From contig NZ_JYLD01000011.1 of assembly GCF_001043025.1 (NCBI RefSeq), positions 1-64,000 on the forward strand: 64,000 bases of DNA, given 5' to 3'. Below, in pieces: positions 33,987 to 42,460 of the stretch (position 1 is the first letter of the stretch; each line of letters opens with the position of its first letter). The translations under genes and the position numbers were made by a program. The stretch comes from Pseudomonas helleri (lineage in GTDB: Bacteria; Pseudomonadota; Gammaproteobacteria; Pseudomonadales; Pseudomonadaceae). The notes under the pieces are model-generated. The model ran no database searches. It saw only the letters and a program-made list of their open reading frames with translations, and was not told the DNA's origin.

Positions 33987-34589
33987 TTAATCCAGCATCC
34001 CGACATAGCGCGGCTGACTCGCCACGCGCTGTATCCAGGCCTGGATCCCCGGGAACCTGCTCAGATCAAACCCGCCCTGATGCGCCACGTGGGTGTAGGC
34101 ATACAGCGTAACGTCAGCAATCGAGAAGTGCTCACCCACCAGATACCGCGTGCGCTGCAATTGCTGCTCCATCACATCCAGCGCCCTGTAACCGCGCTTT
34201 TGCAGCTTGCGGTATTCCTCTAGCCGCTCTTCGGGCAAGCCCAGATAGAACTGGATAAACCGTGCCACCGCAATGTAGGGCTCGTGGCTGTATTGCTCAA
34301 AAAACTGCCACTGCAATACCTGGGTGCGCAAACGCGGTTCGGTCGGCAAGTACTCAGTGCCGTCTGCGAGGTAGTTGAGAATCGCGTTGGACTCCCACAG
34401 GCAGGTGCCATCTTCCAGCTCCAGCACCGGCACCTTGCCGTTCGGGTTTTTTGCCAGAAACTCAGGGGTTTGTGTGTCGCCATTGAGAATGTCGACCGAC
34501 TTCCACTCATATTTCAGGCCCAGCAGGTGCAACATCAGTTTGATTTTGTAGCAGTTGCCCGAGTTGTAATCGCCATAAACCTTGAGCAT
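33987..34589 (-). CDS. Glutathione S-transferase family protein
   Basis: 200 residues. The N-terminal thioredoxin-like domain (LKVYGDYNSGNCYKIKLMLHLLG; NPNGKVPVLELEDGTCLWESNAI with the cis-Pro and glutathione-contacting ES) is followed by an all-helical domain with FSIADVTLYAYTH. The substrate is unknown. It lies 8 bases downstream of the aminotransferase gene on the same strand. Confidence 0.88.
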   Translation of the reverse strand: MLKVYGDYNSGNCYKIKLMLHLLGLKYEWKSVDILNGDTQTPEFLAKNPNGKVPVLELEDGTCLWESNAILNYLADGTEYLPTEPRLRTQVLQWQFFEQYSHEPYIAVARFIQFYLGLPEERLEEYRKLQKRGYRALDVMEQQLQRTRYLVGEHFSIADVTLYAYTHVAHQGGFDLSRFPGIQAWIQRVASQPRYVGMLD

Positions 34590-34597
34590 CGCAACTC

Positions 34598-35764
34598 CTA
34601 AGCCGCCTCTGCGGCGTGTGCTTGACGGATAACCATTGCCAGACGCTTGAGACCTTCGTGCAGGCGTTCTGGATCAATGTGACTGAAGTTCAAACGCAGA
34701 CTCCCCACGTTCTGGTCCGGGTCGGCGAAGAACGGCTCACCCGGCATAAACGCGACGTCTTGTGCCAGCGCTGGCTTGAGCAAGGTGCGGGTATCCAGCG
34801 GCTGCTTGAGGGTCAGCCAGAAAAATAGCCCACCCTGCGGCACCTGCCAATCCGCCAGGTCCGAAAAGTGTTCTTCCAGCGCGGCCTGGAAGCCGTCACG
34901 GCGCACGCGGTAAAAATCACGCAACACCGCCAGATGGTTGGCCATTTTCTCGGTACCGATCCACTGCAACGCCTGCCACTGACCAATACGATTGGTGTGC
35001 AAATCCGCCGACTGTTTAAGCCGCAGCAAGTGCGGGAACAAATCCGGGCTGGCAATCAGGAAGCCCACGCGCAGGCCCGGCAACAGGGTTTTCGACACCG
35101 TGCCGGTGTAGATCCAGCTGGCTGTTTTCAAGCGACTGACAATGGGCGTCGCGCTGCCGCCATCAAAGGTCAGTTCGCGGTACGGCTCGTCTTCAATCAG
35201 GGTGACACCGAACTCGTCGAGCAGCGCGGCCACGGCGTCGCGCTTGGCTTCGCTGTAACGCACGGCAGACGGGTTCTGAAAGGTCGGAATCAAATAGATA
35301 AAGGCCGGGCGGTGTTTAGCCAGCTGAACACGCAGCGCTGCCAGGTCCGGGCCATCGGCCTGTAGCGGGAACGTCAGGCACTCGGCGCCGAACAGTTGGA
35401 AGATTTGCAGCGCTGCCAGATAGGTCGGCGCTTCGAGCATGATTTCGGTACCTTTGTCGATGTACAGCTTGGCTGCCAGGTCGAGTGCCTGTTGCGAACC
35501 GCTGAGCACCAGCACCTGGCTCGCCTCGCAGTTGACTCCTAACGCACGAGCCTCTGCGGCCAGCGCCTCACGCAGGGCCGGTTCGCCTTCACTCATGCCG
35601 TACTGGCCCAGAGCGACGGGCATCTCGGTCCAGTCGACTTTAGGCAGCATCGACTCTGCCGGCAGCCCGCCGGCAAAGGACATGACTTCCGGACGCTGAG
35701 CAGCCGCCAGAATTTCACGGATCAAAGAACTTTTAAGGCGCGATACACGTTCGGAGAAAGCCAT
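34598..35764 (-). CDS. PLP-dependent aminotransferase (MocR/2-aminoadipate type, no HTH)
   Basis: 388 residues of fold-type I aminotransferase: SFAGGLPAESMLP near the start, LSGSQQALDLAAKLY, LIPTFQNPSAVRY, TLIEDEPYRELTF (cofactor Asp) and YTGTVSKTLLPGLRVGF with the PLP lysine. There is no winged-helix domain, so it is an enzyme rather than a MocR regulator. The likely substrates are aromatic or 2-aminoadipate-type amino acids; not resolved. ATG 35764 is used; a GTG three codons upstream is possible. A divergent marR gene lies 82 bases away. Confidence 0.88.
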   Translation of the reverse strand: MAFSERVSRLKSSLIREILAAAQRPEVMSFAGGLPAESMLPKVDWTEMPVALGQYGMSEGEPALREALAAEARALGVNCEASQVLVLSGSQQALDLAAKLYIDKGTEIMLEAPTYLAALQIFQLFGAECLTFPLQADGPDLAALRVQLAKHRPAFIYLIPTFQNPSAVRYSEAKRDAVAALLDEFGVTLIEDEPYRELTFDGGSATPIVSRLKTASWIYTGTVSKTLLPGLRVGFLIASPDLFPHLLRLKQSADLHTNRIGQWQALQWIGTEKMANHLAVLRDFYRVRRDGFQAALEEHFSDLADWQVPQGGLFFWLTLKQPLDTRTLLKPALAQDVAFMPGEPFFADPDQNVGSLRLNFSHIDPERLHEGLKRLAMVIRQAHAAEAA

Positions 35765-35846
35765 TGAGGTCACCCGTAGCAGAAATCATTGGAAATAAGT
35801 CAAACTGGTTGACCGAAATTACGCCTCAGCGACTGGATACGTCAAT

Positions 35847-36287
35847 ATGCTTGACCTTAAAAACCCGACCACCCAGCGTGCAGCCATGCAAGCCTTCTTC
35901 TTTGGCTACCAGGCGTTCACGGCCAAGGCCGACGAGATGCTCGCCCGGCGCGGGCTGAGCCGGGTTCATCAGCGCATCGTGTTTTTCATCGCCCATTACC
36001 CTGGTGTCAGCGTCAAGGAACTGCTCACCTTGCTCGGCGTGAGCAAGCAGGCCCTCAACACACCGTTGCGCCAGTTGATCGAAATGGATTTGGTCGTCAG
36101 CGTGGTGCCGCCCTCCGACAAGCGCAAACGCCTGCTGGAACTGACCGCCGACGGTGTCCGCTTTGAGGCCAGCCTGCGCCGTGAACAGGTTAAATTGCTG
36201 CAACGGGTGTTCGAACAAGCCGGTGAAGAAGCGGTGAACGGCTGGCTGACGATCAACCAGGCGCTGGGGCAAAGCCGTTCAAGCTGA
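35847..36287 (+). CDS. MarR family transcriptional regulator
   Basis: A 146-residue winged-helix protein: SRVHQRIVFFIAHYPGVSVKELLTLLGVSKQALNTPLRQLIEMDLV is the recognition unit, followed by VPPSDKRKRLLELTADG in the wing. It is divergent from the aminotransferase gene and upstream of the LysE exporter, so it may control either. The ligand is unknown. Confidence 0.88.
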   Translation: MLDLKNPTTQRAAMQAFFFGYQAFTAKADEMLARRGLSRVHQRIVFFIAHYPGVSVKELLTLLGVSKQALNTPLRQLIEMDLVVSVVPPSDKRKRLLELTADGVRFEASLRREQVKLLQRVFEQAGEEAVNGWLTINQALGQSRSS

Positions 36288-36323
36288 CAAACCTTGTAAA
36301 TTTGAAAACAATACTTGCTTTAT

Positions 36324-36333
36324 TTGTATACAA
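36324..36333. promoter_or_regulatory. TTGTATACAA palindrome upstream of lysE
   Basis: Perfect 10-bp palindrome in the 111-bp space between marR and the LysE exporter gene. The same word occurs upstream of puuE and gcl in this window. Confidence 0.5.
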
Positions 36334-36398
36334 ACGCATAAATCAGCAGACCCCGATCGTGCAACGGGAAACGCTTGTACGGGTATATGGAGAAAGTA

Positions 36399-37025
36399 AT
36401 GAGTCTGGAAACCTGGCTGCTGTTCAGCAGTGCCGCCTTGGTCGTGATCCTGATTCCAGGGCCACTGTCGTTATTGATGATCAGCAACAGCCTGAACTAC
36501 GGCTTGCGCCGTTCTTACCCGGCGTTTTTGGGTGGGGTGATTGCCTCGATTTGCTTGCTCAGCGCGTCGGCACTGGGCTTGGGCGCCTTGTTGCTGGCAT
36601 CGGAGCAATTGTTCAGCGCCCTGAAAATCGTCGGCGCGCTGTACCTGTTCTACCTGGCCTGGCAAAGCTGGAAGCAATCGCGCCAACCGGCAAGAGCCAC
36701 TACAGTGCCGGACGCAGCACCAAAACCGCGCTTTCGCGCACTCTTTGGGCGCGCGTTTGTGCTCGGCGCCAGCAACCCGAAAGACATTTTGTTCTTTACC
36801 GCGTTCTTGCCGCAGTTTCTTGACCCCAACCAACCCTTTTTGGGGCAACTGCTGGTGATGATTGCCACCTGGACCGTACTCGACCTGCTCTGCAAGCTGG
36901 CCTACGGCCTGGGCGCCCACGGCGCGGCGAGCTACCTGCGCAGTGGCAAGGGGCAAAGCTGGTTCAATAAGGTCAGCGCTGGCTTGTTCAGCGTGGCGGG
37001 CACGGCCTCGTTGTTGAGTCGTTAA
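36399..37025 (+). CDS. LysE family amino-acid/homoserine exporter
   Basis: A 208-residue inner membrane protein with about six hydrophobic segments. The LysE/RhtB signature is at the start (ALVVILIPGPLSLLMISNSLNYGLRRS), with the FVLGASNPKDILFFTAFLPQF motif in the middle. ATG 36399 has GGAGAAAGTA just upstream. It probably exports an amino acid; which one is unknown. Confidence 0.88.
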   Translation: MSLETWLLFSSAALVVILIPGPLSLLMISNSLNYGLRRSYPAFLGGVIASICLLSASALGLGALLLASEQLFSALKIVGALYLFYLAWQSWKQSRQPARATTVPDAAPKPRFRALFGRAFVLGASNPKDILFFTAFLPQFLDPNQPFLGQLLVMIATWTVLDLLCKLAYGLGAHGAASYLRSGKGQSWFNKVSAGLFSVAGTASLLSR

Positions 37026-37037
37026 ATCACACCGCCA

Positions 37038-37107
37038 CTGTAGGAGCGAGCTTGCCTCGCGATCTTTTAAAAGGTCAAAAGATCGCGAGGCAAGCTCGCT
37101 CCTACAG
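37038..37107. repeat. REP inverted repeat
   Basis: CTGTAGGAGCGAGCTTGCCTCGCGATCTTTT and its exact reverse complement, separated by a few bases. The same REP type recurs at 49411 and 56804. Confidence 0.9.
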
Positions 37108-37127
37108 GTTTTGCTTAAATCGCGGGC

Positions 37128-37153
37128 AAAAAAAAGCCCGCAGTGTGAGCGGG
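37128..37153 (-). terminator. Terminator downstream of uraH
   Basis: On the minus strand: GCCCGC-TCACACT-GCGGGCTTTTTTTT, a GC stem followed by T8, just beyond the uraH stop. Confidence 0.85.
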
Positions 37154-37186
37154 CAAATCATCTACCACGATGCGAACTTTTAAACC

Positions 37187-37540
37187 CTAACTACCACGGT
37201 ACGTCGAGTAACTGTACGGCGAGATCAGCAACGGCACATGGTAGTGATCCTGCTCGGCACTGATCCCGAAACGCAGCACCACCACATCCAGAAACGCCGG
37301 CTCCGGCAATTTCACACCCCGTGCGCGGTAGTAATCACCGGCACTGAACTGCACCTGGTAAACCCCTGAACGGTAGTCGTCACCCTGCAACAGCGGTGCG
37401 TCGCAGCGCCCGTCTTCGTTGGTCAAGGCACTCGCCACCAAGGTCAATTGGGCACCTTCAACGCGGTACAGCTCGACCTTGATCGAACTGCCCGGACATC
37501 CGTGTGCGGCATCCAAAACGTGTGTAGTCAAACGTCCCAT
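37187..37540 (-). CDS. uraH: 5-hydroxyisourate hydrolase (transthyretin-like)
   Basis: A 117-residue enzyme of urate breakdown hydrolysing 5-hydroxyisourate to OHCU. Signatures are the N-terminal LTTHVLDAAHG with the catalytic His, the YRVEG strand region, HYHVPLLISPYSYSTYRGS at the end, and the diagnostic C-terminal YRGS. It is divergent from puuE across a 376-bp control region carrying two operator-like palindromes. Confidence 0.93.
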   Translation of the reverse strand: MGRLTTHVLDAAHGCPGSSIKVELYRVEGAQLTLVASALTNEDGRCDAPLLQGDDYRSGVYQVQFSAGDYYRARGVKLPEPAFLDVVVLRFGISAEQDHYHVPLLISPYSYSTYRGS

Positions 37541-37916
37541 TGAGTGTGCGACCTCCCCGACTCGGTGAATAAATCCGGCTGCCGTGCTTTCAGATAAGCC
37601 CCGGAAGACACGGCGATGCGAAGATTAAGACACTTATTCAAAAAATTGTACACAATTAAAAATGCTATTTTTCGCGACACGTCTAACCTGAGGTTTGGAG
37701 ACTATCAACGCTCAAAGACACGGCCTTTAGAGACTTTGTATTCAGAACCTGACCAATCAGGCAAGTTTTTTGCAAGTACCCTTCAAGCACAAAGCATGAT
37801 AAAAATGCACAAATTCAGGGTTACAAATTTATTATTAAGTTGTATACAATCAAGTCATCGCAGAGACGCCAAGTCTGGCCAGTCGACTGTTAACACCCAC
37901 AATAAGGAAGACTGTA
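37541..37916. promoter_or_regulatory. Divergent control region between uraH and puuE with two operator-like palindromes
   Basis: AT-rich and gene-free. TTGTACACAA lies at 37646-37655 and TTGTATACAA at 37840-37849. The latter is about 70 bases before the puuE start and the former about 105 bases before uraH, so one regulator could control both directions. Four such words recur near gcl and lysE. A GntR-family protein would fit this type of palindrome; none is encoded in the window. Confidence 0.55.
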
Positions 37917-38846
37917 GTGAGCGCTGACTACCCACGCGACCTGATTGGTTACGGTCCAAACCCTCCTCATCCGCACTGGCCGGACAACGCCCGTATCGCC
38001 CTGTCTTTTGTGCTCAATTACGAAGAAGGCGGCGAACGCAGCCTTCTGCATGGCGACAAAGAATCGGAAGCCTTCCTCTCGGAGATGGTCTCGGCGCAGC
38101 CGCTGCAAGGCGAGCGCAACCTGTGCATGGAGTCCTTGTACGAATACGGTAGCCGCGCAGGCGTGTGGCGGGTGCTCAAGCTGTTCCAGGAATTCGACAT
38201 TCCGCTCACGGTCTTCGCCGTGGCCATGGCCGCGCAGCGTCACCCGGACGTGATCCGCCACATGGTTGCCGCCGGCCACGAGATCTGCAGCCACGGTTAT
38301 CGCTGGATCGACTACCAGTACATGGATGAAACGCTAGAACGCGAGCACATGCTCGAAGCGATCCGCATCCTCACCGAAATCACCGGTGAACGCCCGCTGG
38401 GCTGGTACACCGGCCGCACCGGCCCGAACACCCGTCGGCTGGTCATGGAAGAAGGCGGCTTCTTGTATGACAGCGACACCTACGACGACGACCTGCCCTA
38501 CTGGGAACCCAACAACCCGACCGGCAAAGCACATCTGGTGATCCCGTACACACTGGACACCAATGACATGCGCTTTACCCAGGCGCAGGGTTTTAACACC
38601 GGCGAGCAATTCTTCCAGTACCTCAAGGATGCTTTCGATGTGCTGTACGCCGAAGGCGCAGAGTCGCCGAAAATGCTTTCAATCGGCCTGCATTGCCGCC
38701 TCATTGGCCGCCCTGCGCGTCTCGCCGCCCTCAAGCGCTTCATCGAGTACGCCAAAGGCCACGAACAGGTCTGGTTCACCCGCCGCGTGGACATTGCCCG
38801 GCACTGGCACGCCACCCACCCTTTTGTAGCCGAGACCGACCGATGA
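37917..38846 (+). CDS. puuE: Allantoinase PuuE (polysaccharide-deacetylase type)
   Basis: A 309-residue metal-independent allantoinase of the carbohydrate esterase 4 fold, opening allantoin to allantoate. It starts SADYPRDLIGYGPNPPHPHWP. It has LSFVLNYEEGGE, GRAGVWRVLKLF, GHEICSHGYRWIDYQ and WYTGRTGPNTRRL. The start is GTG 37917 with AAGGAAG upstream. The stop overlaps the uraD start. Confidence 0.93.
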   Translation: MSADYPRDLIGYGPNPPHPHWPDNARIALSFVLNYEEGGERSLLHGDKESEAFLSEMVSAQPLQGERNLCMESLYEYGSRAGVWRVLKLFQEFDIPLTVFAVAMAAQRHPDVIRHMVAAGHEICSHGYRWIDYQYMDETLEREHMLEAIRILTEITGERPLGWYTGRTGPNTRRLVMEEGGFLYDSDTYDDDLPYWEPNNPTGKAHLVIPYTLDTNDMRFTQAQGFNTGEQFFQYLKDAFDVLYAEGAESPKMLSIGLHCRLIGRPARLAALKRFIEYAKGHEQVWFTRRVDIARHWHATHPFVAETDR

Positions 38847-39358
38847 GCGCCTTCAAGACCCTCAAACCGTCCACCCTGAGCCGCGATGAGTTCGTCGCAG
38901 CCTTTGCCGACATTTACGAGCACTCGCCCTGGGTGGCCGAAAAGGCTTACGACCTGGGCCTGGACGCCAGCGTCGATCAGATCGACACCCTGCACCAGCG
39001 CATGAGCGACCTGTTATTGAGCGCCGATCACGACCGCCAACTGGCACTGATCAACGCTCACCCGGACCTGGCCGGCAAAGCTGCCGTCCAGGGTCAACTG
39101 ACCGAAGCCAGCACTAATGAACAAGCCGGCGCCGGTATTCACCAATGCACGGAAGAAGAGTTTCAGCGCTTCACCGAGCTGAACGAGGCCTACAAAGCCA
39201 AGTTCAAGTTTCCCTTCATCATGGCGGTAAAAGGCAGCGACCGGCACCAGATCCTCGCCGCGTTCGAAACTCGCATCCACAACCCGGCAGACGTCGAGTT
39301 CAAATGCGCGTTGGCAGAAATCAACAAAATAGCCCTGTTCCGATTACGCCAGCTCTAA
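38843..39358 (+). CDS. uraD: OHCU decarboxylase
   Basis: A 171-residue enzyme decarboxylating 2-oxo-4-hydroxy-4-carboxy-5-ureidoimidazoline to S-allantoin. It has FVAAFADIYEHSPWVAEKAY and LINAHPDLAGKAA with the catalytic His (INAHPDLAGK is the family signature), then ELNEAYKAKFKFPFIMAVKG. ATG 38843 overlaps the puuE TGA, and alc follows after 61 bases. Confidence 0.93.
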   Translation: MSAFKTLKPSTLSRDEFVAAFADIYEHSPWVAEKAYDLGLDASVDQIDTLHQRMSDLLLSADHDRQLALINAHPDLAGKAAVQGQLTEASTNEQAGAGIHQCTEEEFQRFTELNEAYKAKFKFPFIMAVKGSDRHQILAAFETRIHNPADVEFKCALAEINKIALFRLRQL

Positions 39359-39419
39359 GCCGATCCGGCAGGTGCCGGTGACGTATCTCCAGCCACTTAT
39401 TTAAAGGCAGACCAGAAGA

Positions 39420-40415
39420 ATGAAAGCTTACGCCGTACCGTTCGAGAAGTTCGTCAACCTGGCCGACGCCCGTCTTGGCACCAAAATTGTTTCGGTGACC
39501 GATGACTGGTTCGCAGACGCCAACCGCCTGTTCCAGCCGACCCCGGCCGTGTGGAAGGAGGGCGTTTTCGATGACAACGGCAAGTGGATGGACGGCTGGG
39601 AGTCCCGCCGCAAGCGCTTTGAAGGCTATGACAGTGCCGTCATCCGCCTCGGCGTTCCGGGCTCTATCAAGGGCGTCGACATCGACACTTCATTCTTCAC
39701 CGGTAACTTCCCGCCATCGGCCTCCCTCGAAGCCTGCTTTTTGGCTGAAGGCGAGCCGACTGAAAACACCCAATGGGTTGAAGTGCTGTCGGCGGTCGAG
39801 TTGCAAGGCAACAGCCACCACTACCACGAAATCACTAACGACCAAGCGTTCAGCCACCTGCGTTTCAACATCTACCCGGACGGCGGCGTAGCACGTCTGC
39901 GTGTGTATGGCGTGCCATTCCGTGACTGGTCTGCGCTGGGTGACAACGAACAGGTCGACCTGGCCGCCGCCCTCAATGGTGGCCGCGCCCTCGCCTGCTC
40001 CGACGAACACTTCGGCCGCATGAGCAACATTCTTAACCCGGGCCGTGGCATCAACATGGGCGATGGTTGGGAAACCGCACGTCGTCGTACCCCTGGCAAT
40101 GACTGGGTCATCGTCGCGCTGGGTCACGCCGGTGAAGTTGAAAAAATCGTCGTCGACACCCTGCACTTCAAAGGCAACTACCCGGACAGCTGCTCGATCC
40201 AGGGCGCGTTCGTCAAGGGCGGTACCGACAGCCAGATCGAAACCCAGAGCCTGTTCTGGCGTGAATTGCTGCCGAGCCAAAAACTCGAAATGCACGCCGA
40301 GCACAGCTTCAGCGAACAGATCAAAGCGCTGGGCCCGATCACCCACATCCGCCTCAACCTGTTCCCGGACGGCGGTGTAAGCCGCCTGCGTGTACTGGGC
40401 AAGGTCGCTAAATAA
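39420..40415 (+). CDS. alc: Allantoicase
   Basis: 331 residues with two homologous jelly-roll halves. Each half contains a W-x-x-x-R-R element (MDGWESRRKRFEGYDSAVIRLG; MGDGWETARRRTPGNDWVIVALG) and a closing LRFNIYPDGGVARLRVYG / IRLNLFPDGGVSRLRVLG. It splits allantoate into ureidoglycolate and urea. It sits between uraD and allA, in pathway order. Confidence 0.95.
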   Translation: MKAYAVPFEKFVNLADARLGTKIVSVTDDWFADANRLFQPTPAVWKEGVFDDNGKWMDGWESRRKRFEGYDSAVIRLGVPGSIKGVDIDTSFFTGNFPPSASLEACFLAEGEPTENTQWVEVLSAVELQGNSHHYHEITNDQAFSHLRFNIYPDGGVARLRVYGVPFRDWSALGDNEQVDLAAALNGGRALACSDEHFGRMSNILNPGRGINMGDGWETARRRTPGNDWVIVALGHAGEVEKIVVDTLHFKGNYPDSCSIQGAFVKGGTDSQIETQSLFWRELLPSQKLEMHAEHSFSEQIKALGPITHIRLNLFPDGGVSRLRVLGKVAK

Positions 40416-40424
40416 GGAAAACCC

Positions 40425-40490
40425 GATCGCGGGCAAGCCCGGCTCCCACAGGGAATGCATTTCAAATGTGGGAGCGGGCTTGCCCGCGAT
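40425..40490. repeat. REP inverted repeat (second type)
   Basis: GATCGCGGGCAAGCCCGGCTCCCACAG paired with TGTGGGAGCGGGCTTGCCCGCGAT. It lies between alc and allA and could act as a processing or termination hairpin within the operon. Similar units are at 43848 and 60285. Confidence 0.85.
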
Positions 40491-40534
40491 AGCAACACCA
40501 CAAACACCACAGCAATCCAGATAAGAAGACCAAC

Positions 40535-41038
40535 ATGCGCACATTACAGATTGAACCGCTGACCAAAGAAGCCTTCGCCCCGTTCGGTGACGTGATTGAA
40601 ACCGATGGCAGCGATCACTTCATGATCAACAACGGTTCAACCATGCGCTTTCATCGTCTGGCCGAGGTCCAAACGGCGACGCCAGAGTGCAAGGCGATCA
40701 TCAGCATCTTCCGCGCCGAGGCGCAGGACATGCCGTTCACTGTGTGCATGCTGGAGCGCCATCCGCTGGGCAGCCAGGCGTTTATTCCGCTGCTCGGCAA
40801 CCCCTTTCTGATCGTGGTCGCGCCCGTTGGCGATGCACCTGTATCAGGCTTGGTCCGCGCCTTTGTCAGTAATGGCAGGCAGGGCATTAATTACCATCGC
40901 GGCGTCTGGCACCACCCGGTGCTGACGATCGAAAAGCGGGATGACTTCCTGGTGGTTGATCGCAGTGGCTCAGGCAATAACTGCGATGAGCATTTCTTTA
41001 AAGAGGATGAGCGTTTGATCCTCGCCCCCCACCAATAA
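40535..41038 (+). CDS. allA: Ureidoglycolate lyase
   Basis: A 167-residue cupin-like enzyme that releases urea and glyoxylate from ureidoglycolate. It has PLTKEAFAPFGDVIETDGS at the start, CMLERHPLGSQAFIPL, FLIVVAP, and GINYHRGVWHHPVLT with the conserved histidines. The length is standard. Confidence 0.93.
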   Translation: MRTLQIEPLTKEAFAPFGDVIETDGSDHFMINNGSTMRFHRLAEVQTATPECKAIISIFRAEAQDMPFTVCMLERHPLGSQAFIPLLGNPFLIVVAPVGDAPVSGLVRAFVSNGRQGINYHRGVWHHPVLTIEKRDDFLVVDRSGSGNNCDEHFFKEDERLILAPHQ

Positions 41039-41087
41039 GAGAAGGTCTGCTCATTCACTCAAGAGTGACAGGCGAGAGGTAAAGACT

Positions 41088-42380
41088 GTGCAAGCACATC
41101 TGATGGAATGGCTGAATCTGGGCGTGCGCTGGATTCATATGATTACCGGTGTGGCCTGGATTGGCGCGTCGTTTTATTTTGTCTGGCTTGAGAACAACCT
41201 CAATCGAGCCAACCCCAAAGACGGCCTGTCCGGCGACTTATGGGCCATTCACGGGGGGGGTATCTACCACCTCGAAAAATACAAGCTGGCCCCACCGACC
41301 ATGCCGGAAAACCTGCACTGGTTTAAATGGGAAGCCTACTTCACCTGGATGTCCGGCATCGCCCTGCTATGCCTGGTGTTCTATTTCAACCCGGCGCTGT
41401 ACCTGATCGCTCCCGGCTCCAGCATGAGCGGCCCGGAAGCGGTTGCCATCGGTATTGGTTCGCTGATTGCCGGCTGGTTTGTCTACGACTTCCTGTGCGA
41501 CTCTGCTTTGGGCAAGCGCCCGGCACTGCTCGGTTTTATCCTCTTTTTGCTGCTGGTTGCCGCAGCGTTCGGCCTGAGCAAAGTGTTCAGCGGGCGCGGC
41601 GCGTATCTGCATGTCGGCGCCATTATCGGCACCATCATGGTCGGCAACGTGTTCCGCATCATCATGCCCGCCCAGCGAGCCCTGGTTGCGGCCATCAAAG
41701 AAGGCCGCACGCCCGATCCAACGCTGCCAGCCAAAGGCCTGCTGCGTTCGCGTCACAACAACTACTTCACCTTGCCGGTGCTGTTCATCATGATCAGCAA
41801 CCACTTCCCGAGCACCTACGGCAGCCAATACAACTGGCTGATCCTGGCCGGGATTGCGGTACTCGCGGTGTTGGTACGCCATTACTTCAACACCCGCCAC
41901 GACAGCCACAAATATGCCTGGACCTTACCGGTCGCGGCATTGGGCATGGTCTGCCTGGCGTATGTCACTGGCCCCAAACCGGCACCTGCGACGCCTGACG
42001 TGGCCAAGGTCATCAAATACCAACCGCTGCCAGAAACGGCCGTGGGCGGTGTTAAAGCAGCAGATGCGCCGCCAGCAGCAGCGCCCGCGCCTGCCGCTCC
42101 CGCCGCCCCGGTGGCCGGCGTTGACTTCGAAAAAGTCCACGCAGTAATCCAGGAACGCTGCACGGTTTGCCATTCCGCCTCCCCTACCAGCCCGCTGTTC
42201 AGCGTGGCTCCGGCCGGGGTGATGTTTGACACCGCGCAACAAATTCAACTGATGGCCCCGCGCATTCAAGCGCAAGCCGTCGCCACACCGATCATGCCGC
42301 TGGGCAACATCACTCAGATGACCCAGCAAGAACGCGACTTGGTCGGTGCCTGGGTCAACTCAGGAGCCCACATCAACTGA
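41088..42380 (+). CDS. puuD: Urate hydroxylase PuuD (membrane urate oxidase with cytochrome c domain)
   Basis: A 430-residue protein. The N-terminal part has about eight transmembrane helices (WIHMITGVAWIGASFYFVWLE; GRGAYLHVGAIIGTIMVGNVF). An Ala/Pro-rich linker (about residues 320-350) leads to a periplasmic cytochrome c domain with heme motif CTVCH at 358-362 and axial Met in TPIMPLGN. It oxidises urate to 5-hydroxyisourate, passing electrons through c heme rather than making peroxide. GTG 41088 follows GAGAGGTAAAGAC; ATG 41103 is an alternative. Confidence 0.92.
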   Translation: MQAHLMEWLNLGVRWIHMITGVAWIGASFYFVWLENNLNRANPKDGLSGDLWAIHGGGIYHLEKYKLAPPTMPENLHWFKWEAYFTWMSGIALLCLVFYFNPALYLIAPGSSMSGPEAVAIGIGSLIAGWFVYDFLCDSALGKRPALLGFILFLLLVAAAFGLSKVFSGRGAYLHVGAIIGTIMVGNVFRIIMPAQRALVAAIKEGRTPDPTLPAKGLLRSRHNNYFTLPVLFIMISNHFPSTYGSQYNWLILAGIAVLAVLVRHYFNTRHDSHKYAWTLPVAALGMVCLAYVTGPKPAPATPDVAKVIKYQPLPETAVGGVKAADAPPAAAPAPAAPAAPVAGVDFEKVHAVIQERCTVCHSASPTSPLFSVAPAGVMFDTAQQIQLMAPRIQAQAVATPIMPLGNITQMTQQERDLVGAWVNSGAHIN

Positions 42381-42460
42381 CGCACACGGGCGGCCGCAAA
42401 CCGTGGGCGGCCACCCACCACACCATTAGCTCACAACAATAAAAATGACCGAGGTGTTGC